This document shows positions 1-5,655 of a stretch of DNA of 6,966 bases, piece after piece; within the stretch, counting starts at the first letter, position 1; every line of letters begins with the position of its first letter. Origin of the DNA: Oscillospiraceae bacterium (GTDB taxonomy: Bacteria > Bacillota > Clostridia > Oscillospirales > Ruminococcaceae); contig DNUB01000100.1 in NCBI GenBank assembly GCA_003508605.1, positions 4,050-11,015 on the forward strand. Direction: 5' to 3'. The position numbers and the translations under genes were made by a program. A model generated the notes under the pieces. It made no database searches and was not told where the DNA came from. It saw nothing but the letters and a program-made list of their open reading frames with translations.

Positions 1-62
1 ATAAACAAAGAAAGAAAATAAACATATACGGCAATAACGGAAATTATAGGAAAGGGAAAGTT

Positions 63-362
63 ATGCTCACACATATTGCTTTATTTAGATTTAAGAAGGA
101 TTTGGACGAAAGCGAAAAAAGGCTTGCCTCCGTTAAACTGAAAAGCGGTTTTGAAAACCTGTCGGGAAAAATCGACGGAATGATAGGCATTAAGGTGGAA
201 AACCTTCTTCTTAGCTCCTCAAATGTAGATATGGTGGTAATGGCGCAGTTTGAAACCAAGGAAGCACTGCAGAATTATCACACAAGTCCCCTTGCCTTTA
301 ATTTCAGGAATGTTCTTGACGCAAGTCTTGAAAAAACGTATACGGCTGACTTTATCGACTAA
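63..362 (+). CDS. Dabb (stress-responsive alpha/beta barrel) domain protein
   Basis: A 99-residue protein that fits one Dabb domain from end to end. It opens with the family's N-terminal strand ([10 protein letters not shown], residues 1-10). A hydrophobic strand D-M-V-V-M-A-Q-F lies at 56-63, followed by the helix and Y-H-T-S-P motif at 72-76 that matches the family's Y..HP element. Dabb proteins are small dimeric ferredoxin-like barrels; most have no known reaction, though some relatives bind polyketide or aromatic ligands. The ATG at 63 follows an AGGAAAGGG purine stretch (48-56). It ends only 32 nt before the leuD start and has the same direction, so cotranscription with leuD is likely. 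No active-site residues let me assign a substrate. Family assignment is fairly sure; function is unknown. Confidence 0.8.
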   Translation: MLTHIALFRFKKDLDESEKRLASVKLKSGFENLSGKIDGMIGIKVENLLLSSSNVDMVVMAQFETKEALQNYHTSPLAFNFRNVLDASLEKTYTADFID

Positions 363-376
363 AACGAAATGATCTG

Positions 377-385
377 AAAGGAGAG
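377..385 (+). promoter_or_regulatory. Ribosome binding site that bears on the leuD start
   Basis: AAAGGAGAG is the only good Shine-Dalgarno sequence in the Dabb-leuD gap. It lies 11 nt (counted from the AGGAG core) before a TTG codon at 395, but about 44 nt before the ATG at 428 where LeuD homologues normally begin. It therefore favours the TTG start. Family length favours the ATG. Confidence 0.6.
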
Positions 386-394
386 ATACAGGGC

Positions 395-928
395 TTGTAC
401 GGCAAGAGCCTTGTATCAACTGAGAATATGAACGCACACGGTTTGGTACATAAATACGGCGACAATGTGGATACCGATGTAATTATCCCCGCAAGATATC
501 TTAACACAGCCGACCATAAGGAGCTTGCCGCTCACTGTATGGAGGATATAGACAAGGAATTTGTAAATAAAGTAAAGCAGGGCGATATTATGGTAGGGGA
601 AGCCAATTTCGGCTGCGGCAGCTCCCGTGAGCACGCACCTATCGCCATTAAGGAATCGGGTATCGCCTGCGTAATTGCGGCTACCTTTGCCAGAATTTTC
701 TACCGCAACGCAATAAATATCGGACTTCCCATTTTGGAATGTCCCGAAGCGGCAAAGGAGATAAAAGCGGGGGACGAAGTAGAGGTGGATTTTGACACGG
801 GCAGGATAACGGATATCACCGCCGGAAAAACCTTTACCGCCGAGCCTTTTCCCGAATTTATAAAGGATATTATAAATAAGGGAGGACTGCTTAATTCCAT
901 TAAGGCGGGAAATAAAGCAGAAAATTAA
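395..928 (+). CDS. leuD: 3-isopropylmalate dehydratase small subunit
   Basis: Small (swivel-domain) subunit of isopropylmalate isomerase. With LeuC, which carries the 4Fe-4S cluster, it converts 2-isopropylmalate to 3-isopropylmalate in leucine synthesis in the cytoplasm. Counted from the internal ATG at 428, the protein shows the LeuD opening [20 protein letters not shown], the substrate-loop motif [12 protein letters not shown] (60-71) and the [14 protein letters not shown] segment. From 428 it is 166 aa, the usual family length. From TTG 395 it is 177 aa, with an extra [10 protein letters not shown] stretch. I give 395 because the only good ribosome site (377-385) fits it. The 428 start remains a serious alternative on homology. 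No leuC lies next to it inside the window, which is unusual because leuC normally directly precedes leuD. It ends 26 nt before kptA. Confidence 0.95.
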   Translation: MYGKSLVSTENMNAHGLVHKYGDNVDTDVIIPARYLNTADHKELAAHCMEDIDKEFVNKVKQGDIMVGEANFGCGSSREHAPIAIKESGIACVIAATFARIFYRNAINIGLPILECPEAAKEIKAGDEVEVDFDTGRITDITAGKTFTAEPFPEFIKDIINKGGLLNSIKAGNKAEN

Positions 929-954
929 AACGGTAACAGCGAAGGATATCAATT

Positions 955-1500
955 ATGGCGGACTATAAAAAAACAAGCGTTTTTATCAGCCTGATACTGC
1001 GCCACAAGCCCGAAACCATAGGCATCTCTTTGGACGAACACGGCTGGGCGAAAACAGACGAACTGATAGAGGGAATAAACAAGACCAAGGGCTGCAGTAT
1101 AGATTTTGACGTTCTCAGCGAAATAGTCCGCACGGACGGCAAGCAGAGATACAGCTTTAACGAGGACAAGACCAAAATCCGCGCCAATCAGGGACATTCG
1201 GTAAAGGTTGATGTGGAATTAAAGGAAGCCGAACCTCCCGAACAGCTTTTTCACGGCACAGGCGAAAGGTTTGTCCCGGCAATCCGCAAGGAGGGTTTAA
1301 AACCGCAAAGCAGGCTGTATGTTCATTTGTCGAAGGATAAGGAAACTGCGGAAAAGGTAGGCGCAAGGCACGGAAAACCCCACGTTTTCTTTGTTCATTC
1401 GGGAAAGATGTACAGGGCAGGGTATAAGTTTTATCTGTCCGAAAACGGAGTATGGCTTACAAAATCCGTTCCTCCCGAATTTTTGGGGGAACGCCTTTGA
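955..1500 (+). CDS. kptA: RNA 2'-phosphotransferase, Tpt1/KptA family
   Basis: KptA/Tpt1 enzymes remove an internal RNA 2'-phosphate by passing it to NAD+, giving ADP-ribose 1'',2''-cyclic phosphate and nicotinamide. In yeast this finishes tRNA splicing; bacteria lack that pathway and the bacterial role is unsettled. The 181-aa protein is full length. The catalytic tetrad is intact: R16-H17 in LRH, R65 in QRYS and R120 in the R-L-Y-V-H-L-S motif. Also present are the DEHGWAKTDELI segment (27-38), the IRANQGHS motif (75-82), the NAD-site H-G-T (100-102) and the C-terminal FYLSENGVWLTKSVPPEFL (159-177). The ATG at 955 has a GAAGGA ribosome site at 941-946. It is 26 nt behind leuD on the same strand, so it is probably expressed with leucine genes, with no obvious functional link. 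Confidence 0.95.
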   Translation: MADYKKTSVFISLILRHKPETIGISLDEHGWAKTDELIEGINKTKGCSIDFDVLSEIVRTDGKQRYSFNEDKTKIRANQGHSVKVDVELKEAEPPEQLFHGTGERFVPAIRKEGLKPQSRLYVHLSKDKETAEKVGARHGKPHVFFVHSGKMYRAGYKFYLSENGVWLTKSVPPEFLGERL

Positions 1501-1593
1501 TTGGGATATGGATTCAATGAGGGGCTTTGATGTGTTTGTCAGACAGGTGCGGATACTGCCAATCAAGCTGAATTAAAAAGGTGCAATGAAAAA

Positions 1594-2097
1594 GTGAATA
1601 ATAACTACATATGCAAGATAGCTTCTTTAGACGAAATGAATGTAAAATGGGATTATGAAATCGCAAACCATCCCGACAGCCAAGGTAATTGGATTATTTG
1701 GAAAAAGGGAAGCATTGAAAACTTTAAAAACGGCGATATAATCCCTTATTACGGAATATTTGACGGGAAAATAATTTGCGAGGCAACGGCTGTGTTAAAT
1801 CCCCGAAAAGTTCAAAATTGCGAAGGATTGGTTGGAGCCGATACTGTTTATTTATCCGCATTCAGGACAGTTGAAGAATATAGGGGAAAAGGATATTTTT
1901 CGTCGCTGTTAAAATTTATGCTTGCGGATTTAAAGAAAAGGGGATATGTCAGAGCCACACTGGGCGTTGAACCCTCGGAAAAGGATAACAAAAGTATGTA
2001 TGAGCATTTCGGCTTTGTCGATTATATTAAGTCCGCAAAGGAAGAATATCCCGACGGAACGGTTATTGATGTGGATTATTACGGGAAGCAGCTTTAA
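1594..2097 (+). CDS. GNAT-family N-acetyltransferase
   Basis: A 167-aa protein with the GNAT acetyl-CoA fold. Strand beta4 and motif A are seen in T-V-Y-L-S-A-F-R (84-91), followed by the pyrophosphate-binding loop E-E-Y-R-G-K-G-Y-F (94-102) and helix S-S-L-L-K-F-M-L. The usual motif B follows: L-G-V-E-P (123-127), S-M-Y-E-H-F-G-F (134-141). The acyl acceptor cannot be read from the sequence. The start is GTG at 1594: the nearby ATG at 1586 hits a stop after three codons, and only a weak AAGGTG ribosome site precedes it. Its codons are visibly richer in A and T than those of kptA and leuB, and the gaps around it (93 and 217 nt) are larger than elsewhere in the locus. I infer it may have been inserted between kptA and leuB. 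Related GNAT proteins are common in Firmicutes as isolated, uncharacterised genes. Confidence 0.85.
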   Translation: MNNNYICKIASLDEMNVKWDYEIANHPDSQGNWIIWKKGSIENFKNGDIIPYYGIFDGKIICEATAVLNPRKVQNCEGLVGADTVYLSAFRTVEEYRGKGYFSSLLKFMLADLKKRGYVRATLGVEPSEKDNKSMYEHFGFVDYIKSAKEEYPDGTVIDVDYYGKQL

Positions 2098-2314
2098 TGA
2101 TTTTACAAATACTCATAAAAAATTTCAGAATAAATCAATAAAATTTAAAATTTAATTTGCTGGTTTGGATAAGCTTTTTGAAAAAGCAAGCTTATACCCG
2201 TTATTGCTTTTGAATGCGGAGCAGGCGGGGGCCGCTTGTCATACGGGCAGCTGCAGTTGTTTTTTCAATAAGATATACGATTGATTCTAAAGAATAAAGA
2301 AAGGATAAACGGCT
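2098..2314 (+). other. Gene-free gap before leuB
   Basis: No convincing gene on either strand. The first 70 nt are very AT-rich. A small inverted repeat lies at 2169-2195. After that comes a short GC-rich block (about 2214-2256), with a GCGG/CCGC hairpin (2225-2235), the palindrome GCAGCTGC (2247-2254) and then a short T-run. The block could be part of an attenuator or 5' leader for leuB, but I see no T-box signature and no leucine-rich leader peptide. A TTGTCA sequence at 2236-2241 resembles a -35 box but has no good -10 at 16-18 nt. The gap ends with the leuB ribosome site AAAGGA (2300-2305). Confidence 0.5.
2169..2195. repeat. Inverted repeat between the GNAT gene and leuB
   Basis: ATAAGCTT (2169-2176) pairs perfectly with AAGCTTAT (2188-2195) around an 11-nt loop. 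The loop region also holds an overlapping smaller hairpin, GCTTTT/AAAAGC. No T-run follows on the plus strand, so a classic rho-independent terminator for the GNAT gene is doubtful. Confidence 0.45.
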
Positions 2315-3388
2315 ATGACCAAAAATATAGCGGTAATCAAGGGCGACGGTATCGGCCCCGAAATTGTAGGCGAAGCCATGAAGGTATTGGATAAGGTGGG
2401 GGAAAAGTTCGGTCACACCTTTAATTACACACAGGTTCTTATGGGAGGAATTGCCATTGACGAAACGGGCGTTCCTCTCCCTCAGGAAACCGTGGACAAG
2501 TGTCTTGCCTCCGACAGCGTTCTGCTGGGGGCGGTAGGCGGTCCGAAATGGGATAAGGGAGAGGGAGGCATGCGCCCCGAAGCAGGGCTTTTGGGCATAA
2601 GGGGAGCTTTAAAGCTGTTTGCCAATATCCGCCCTGCTAAGCTGTTAAAGCCCCTTGCTTCCGCCTGTCCCTTAAAGAGCGATATCACCGACAACGGGCT
2701 TGACCTGGTAATAGTTCGGGAGCTCATCGGCGGCGCATATTTCGGGGAAAAGAAGACCTGCGTCAACAGCATCGGAAACAAAACCGCTTCCGATCTGATG
2801 ATATACAGCGATTATGAGATAGAGAGAATTTGCAGGGTTGCTTTCGACATGGCAAGAAAACGCAGAAAAAAGGTTACCTCTGTGGATAAGGCAAATGTGC
2901 TTGACAGCTCACGGCTTTGGAGAGAAATTTCTCACAAGGTTGCGGCGGAATATCCCGACGTGGAATTTTCGGATATGCTGGTGGACAACACCGCTATGCA
3001 GCTGGTAAGAAATCCAGCTCAGTTTGACGTAATAGTTACCGAAAACCTGTTCGGCGATATTCTTTCCGACGAGGCAAGCATGATCACCGGCTCTTTGGGA
3101 ATGATTCCCTCCGCAAGCTTAGGCGAGGGCAGCTTAGGGCTTTATGAGCCTATTCACGGCTCCGCCCCCGACATTGCGGGACAAAACAAGGCAAATCCCA
3201 TAGCAACCGTTCTTTCCGCCGCTATGATGCTTCGTTACAGCTTCGATATGCAGGCTGAGGCCGACGCAATCGAGGCTGCGGTAGACAGTGTGCTTGAGGG
3301 CGGCGTTCGCACGGGAGATATTATGAGCGAGGGCATGACTCTTGTGAGCTGCTCCGAAATGGGAGACAGGATCGCTGACGAGATTTAG
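2315..3388 (+). CDS. leuB: 3-isopropylmalate dehydrogenase
   Basis: Oxidises 3-isopropylmalate with NAD+ and decarboxylates it to 2-oxoisocaproate, the third committed step of leucine synthesis. It acts as a cytoplasmic homodimer with Mg2+ or Mn2+. The 357-aa length is typical. Visible features are GDGIGPE (10-16), the substrate arginines R96, R106 and R135, catalytic Y142 and K192, the metal-binding aspartates D224, D248 and D252, the family signature N-L-F-G-D-I-L-S-D-E-A-S-M (244-256) and the NAD-site motif E-P-I-H-G-S-A-P-D-I-A-G (278-289). The L-L-G-I-R-G-A-L-K-L-F-A-N-I-R-P segment near 92-107 marks it as LeuB rather than isocitrate or tartrate dehydrogenase. The ATG at 2315 has AAAGGA at 2300-2305. 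Separation from leuD by two unrelated genes is unusual. A strong terminator follows 28 nt after the stop. Confidence 0.97.
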   Translation: MTKNIAVIKGDGIGPEIVGEAMKVLDKVGEKFGHTFNYTQVLMGGIAIDETGVPLPQETVDKCLASDSVLLGAVGGPKWDKGEGGMRPEAGLLGIRGALKLFANIRPAKLLKPLASACPLKSDITDNGLDLVIVRELIGGAYFGEKKTCVNSIGNKTASDLMIYSDYEIERICRVAFDMARKRRKKVTSVDKANVLDSSRLWREISHKVAAEYPDVEFSDMLVDNTAMQLVRNPAQFDVIVTENLFGDILSDEASMITGSLGMIPSASLGEGSLGLYEPIHGSAPDIAGQNKANPIATVLSAAMMLRYSFDMQAEADAIEAAVDSVLEGGVRTGDIMSEGMTLVSCSEMGDRIADEI

Positions 3389-3416
3389 CGTTGCCCCTTA
3401 TTGAATTATTTAACGA

Positions 3417-3446
3417 AAAAGCCGAGGACTTACGCCCTCGGCTTTT
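3417..3446. terminator. Bidirectional rho-independent terminator between convergent genes
   Basis: AAAAGCCGAGG (3417-3427) pairs perfectly over 11 bp with CCTCGGCTTTT (3436-3446), with an 8-nt loop. The stem carries T-runs at its 3' end on both strands (four T on plus, five on minus). It lies 28 nt after the leuB stop and 60 nt beyond the stop of the minus-strand gene ending at 3507, so it can serve both transcripts. Confidence 0.92.
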
Positions 3447-3448
3447 CT

Positions 3449-3507
3449 AACGTCAAATTCTTTTAAACTGATTTTAATACAGGCAGTTTATCCCTTATTA
3501 TGACGTT
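3449..3507. repeat. Two nested short inverted repeats after the PP-loop gene
   Basis: The outer pair is AACGTCA (3449-3455) with TGACGTT (3501-3507). The inner pair is TAAACTG (3464-3470) with CAGTTTA (3484-3490), with a 13-nt centre. The unpaired arms are nearly symmetrical (8 and 10 nt). The last base overlaps the stop codon of the minus-strand gene. It could be a secondary RNA structure protecting the 3' end, a relic of a small mobile element, or chance in AT-rich DNA. Confidence 0.4.
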
Positions 3508-5018
3508 TACTTAGCTGTGTCACCGCACAGCTTTTCCAAGTCATACACGGTAAACACCGTTTTTGCTCCTTCCCTTTTTAATGACTCGGTATTGATTTTT
3601 ATATCGGTAGCATTTGTCAGAAAATTAAATGCACCGTCACACTCGTAAATCTTTGTTGAGGTGTATTTATCGTAACACTGTATTTTGTCGGAGATAATCC
3701 GTCTGACCGTTTTTTCAAGATTTGTTCCTCCCGAGCAGTACAGCGTTTTGATACCTCTGTCAAGAAACAGTTTTAATATTTTTTCCTTAATGTTATCCGT
3801 GGACATCAGCTTTAACACGAGATAATATGTCTGAGCCAATTCGTCGTACTTAGCTCGGGAAATATTGGCATGGGCTGCCGCATACTTATTCTCCGCTTTT
3901 TTCATTTCCTCGGGGTATTTTTCATGCATCATTTTATACAGGTCGCACAGTAAGACATCGTCCTTTTTTTCCACCAATCGGTATAAATAGTCAAAGTGAT
4001 TCTTCCTGTAATAATCCACGTCAAAAACCTCGGACATTGCGTCAAGCTTATCATAGTAATCCAGCGCAAGCAAGCCTCTCAGACATTTATTGCAGTAGAA
4101 TTTTGAACAGTTCTTTTTTTCCTGATTCCAGCAAGGGTGAAGCCACTTTCTTGCCGGTTCATAGTCCGCCAGCTCGACGGTTTTTTGTATCCTGCTTATC
4201 GAGCCGGAGCTGTAAACGCTGAAATCGGGCACGTTAAGCGTATGCATTATCAATAATTCGGTGGTATAGGTGTCTTCCGATGAATTTCCTTTTAAATTAA
4301 AATGCGTAAAGGGAAGCGAATTTGCAAAATAATATATTCGCCAAAGTTTTTTCAGCAAAAGAACATGCGCCAGAGTTTTGTAGGTGTGCACCGTATAATG
4401 ATAATAAAATCTTCCCAGGTAAGCGTAAAGATTGCTGTACATTTTTATCAGGGGCTTATTGAAGTACCTTGCCGCTTCTTCGTATCGGTCGATGCTTGCC
4501 TTATTTTTTTCTTCCCAGCCGTAAATGCTGTCCTCATTATGGGTTTTTAAGTCAATGCTGTTATTGGCGATCATAAAGTGAGTGATTTCCATATCTTTAT
4601 AAACGGAGCCGGGATCCGTATATTTCATAATCGTGTACATGGAATCCACACCCAAAGATATGCCCGTTCCGACAGCTTCTCCGCCGATAGGGGAGTTATC
4701 CACGGGAGCAATCACCTTAATGGGGTGAAGCCTGCTGTCTCCCATCACCAGGTGAGGAATCAGAATGGTGTTTATGTTATGTAAAAGAGCCTCCGTTACG
4801 GGAGCTTCACAGATAATGTCATAGCCCTTTCTTATGGCGAGGGGGAGCGTTATAACCACAAAAGCGTCCGAGCGTTCGTCGCAAAGATACTGTTCGTATT
4901 CCTCATACACCTGACAAAAAAGCTTCATTTCTTTTCCGTTTTCGACAATATCCGACTGAATAACGGCCGTATTACCCTTCTTGGTTATATATGGTCTGCC
5001 TATCCTTATTTCATTCAT
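3507..5018 (-). CDS. Unnamed protein with PP-loop-like and QueC-like cysteine motifs
   Basis: 503 aa; I cannot name it. Residues about 1-110 form an alpha/beta N-terminal region. At 117-130, G-T-G-I-S-L-G-V-D-S-M-Y-T-I resembles the SGGxDS pyrophosphate loop of N-type ATP pyrophosphatases (QueC, asparagine synthetase, TilS), with Leu in place of the first Gly. At 290-320 there is a helix with S-R-I-Q-K-T, then H-P-C-W, and cysteines C296, C304, C309 and C312 (C-x7-C-x4-C-x2-C) within N-K-C-L-R-G-L-L-A-L-D, like the zinc site of QueC. The last 100 residues (about 405-503) look like a small Rossmann-type alpha/beta domain. No signal peptide or membrane segment, so probably cytoplasmic. I infer an ATP-dependent adenylating enzyme; the substrate is unknown. 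Start: an in-frame TTG at 5081 overlaps the vanXY stop, but ATG 5018 has a much better ribosome site. It is the last gene of the minus-strand group. Confidence 0.85.
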   Translation of the reverse strand: MNEIRIGRPYITKKGNTAVIQSDIVENGKEMKLFCQVYEEYEQYLCDERSDAFVVITLPLAIRKGYDIICEAPVTEALLHNINTILIPHLVMGDSRLHPIKVIAPVDNSPIGGEAVGTGISLGVDSMYTIMKYTDPGSVYKDMEITHFMIANNSIDLKTHNEDSIYGWEEKNKASIDRYEEAARYFNKPLIKMYSNLYAYLGRFYYHYTVHTYKTLAHVLLLKKLWRIYYFANSLPFTHFNLKGNSSEDTYTTELLIMHTLNVPDFSVYSSGSISRIQKTVELADYEPARKWLHPCWNQEKKNCSKFYCNKCLRGLLALDYYDKLDAMSEVFDVDYYRKNHFDYLYRLVEKKDDVLLCDLYKMMHEKYPEEMKKAENKYAAAHANISRAKYDELAQTYYLVLKLMSTDNIKEKILKLFLDRGIKTLYCSGGTNLEKTVRRIISDKIQCYDKYTSTKIYECDGAFNFLTNATDIKINTESLKREGAKTVFTVYDLEKLCGDTAK

Positions 5019-5028
5019 TTTAAAGCAA

Positions 5029-5035
5029 TCTCCTT
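5029..5035 (-). promoter_or_regulatory. Ribosome binding site deciding the PP-loop gene start
   Basis: On the minus strand AAGGAGA sits 10 nt before the ATG at 5018. The open frame extends upstream to a TTG at 5081 that would overlap the vanXY stop codon, but that TTG has no comparable ribosome site. The ATG is therefore preferred, leaving a 59-nt gap after vanXY. Confidence 0.75.
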
Positions 5036-5077
5036 TTTCTGAAGTCATTGCCCCATAACAGACCCCTCTTACGTTAC

Positions 5078-5647
5078 TCAAGCATCATTCAGATATTCCT
5101 CAAGGGTAATTTTTCTTTTAGTGATTTCCGCGGCGGTTTCCCTGCCCACATATCTGAAATGCCAAGGCTCCCAGTCATATCCGGTAATATGCGTTTTTCC
5201 GTAGGGATAGCGTATTATAAAGCCGTAATCGGCACAGTGATCGCAAAGCCATCTGTATTCGGGAGTTTGAAAGAAACGTCTGTAAGGACCTTTTTTTAGA
5301 GTGAGTGTTAATATATCAACGGCAAGCCCCGTATGATGCTCGCTTGCTCCGGGCGGTGCACAGACTTTCGATCGTTCACCCCCCCCCGCTATGAACAAAC
5401 GCTCCTGGGTGGAGTAGCTTCTGTATGCCGAGTCAATATAAAAATCAAGACCTTCAGCCAATGCGTCCGCCTTCATTTTCAGATATGCAATATGCGCACT
5501 TCTCTTTATCAGACGTTCCGTACCCTGAACTGCAACCATATCAACAGGCGTGTAAGAGCGTGATATCAAATTATTTCGGTTTACAAGCACCAAAATATTT
5601 CCGTCGTCGGCGTCGAGAGCGGAGGGCTTGTTTAATTTTTCGTTCAT
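5078..5647 (-). CDS. vanXY: VanXY-type D,D-peptidase (peptidase M15B, zinc)
   Basis: 189-aa zinc peptidase of the VanY/VanXY group. These enzymes cleave the D-Ala-D-Ala dipeptide and/or remove the terminal D-Ala from peptidoglycan precursors. The zinc motif SxHxxGxAxD is intact (S102, H104, G107, A109, D111). The second motif E-P-W-H-F-R-Y-V-G supplies catalytic base E160 and zinc ligand H163. The D-S-A-Y-R-S segment (R76) fits the substrate-binding arginine. Y-G-F-I-I-R-Y-P and I-T-L-E-E-Y closely resemble, from memory, VanXYC. There is no signal peptide or N-terminal membrane anchor, and the length matches cytoplasmic VanXY (about 190 aa) rather than anchored VanY. The gene begins 8 nt after the vanG-like ligase; its GGAGGA ribosome site lies in the ligase 3' end (5660-5665). 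A run of nine G falls at residues 87-90. Alternative: a housekeeping D,D-carboxypeptidase unrelated to resistance. Confidence 0.85.
   Translation of the reverse strand: MNEKLNKPSALDADDGNILVLVNRNNLISRSYTPVDMVAVQGTERLIKRSAHIAYLKMKADALAEGLDFYIDSAYRSYSTQERLFIAGGGERSKVCAPPGASEHHTGLAVDILTLTLKKGPYRRFFQTPEYRWLCDHCADYGFIIRYPYGKTHITGYDWEPWHFRYVGRETAAEITKRKITLEEYLNDA
5379..5387 (-). repeat. Nine-G homopolymer inside the vanXY-like gene
   Basis: Nine consecutive C on the plus strand, read as G9 in the coding strand and encoding A87-G88-G89-G90. With nine G the frame is open across both zinc motifs; a change of one or two would truncate the protein before either motif. Tracts of this length are rare in coding DNA and are known slippage sites in phase-variable genes. 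Confidence 0.9.
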
Positions 5648-5655
5648 AAACGGTT

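Noticed and set aside
416..952. 178-aa minus-strand open frame opposite leuD
   Set aside because: It lies wholly across the certain leuD gene, has no ribosome site or recognisable motif, and its composition is what a reverse frame of LeuD would give.
1391..1576. 61-aa plus-strand frame running past the kptA stop, suggesting a frameshifted longer protein
   Set aside because: KptA is already full length with its normal C-terminal motif, and the extra frame shows no homology-like pattern.
2214..2297. Short frame starting ATG before leuB as a leucine leader peptide
   Set aside because: The 27-residue product has only a single leucine and no terminator/antiterminator pair is evident after it.
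2098..2314. T-box riboswitch upstream of leuB
   Set aside because: No conserved T-box sequence (AGGGTGGNACCGCG-like) and the gap is too short and unstructured for the full element.
5019..5081. Start of the PP-loop gene at TTG 5081, translationally coupled to the vanXY stop
   Set aside because: The overlap is attractive, but TTG lacks a good ribosome site whereas ATG 5018 has AAGGAGA at ideal spacing; the 21 extra residues look non-conserved in style.
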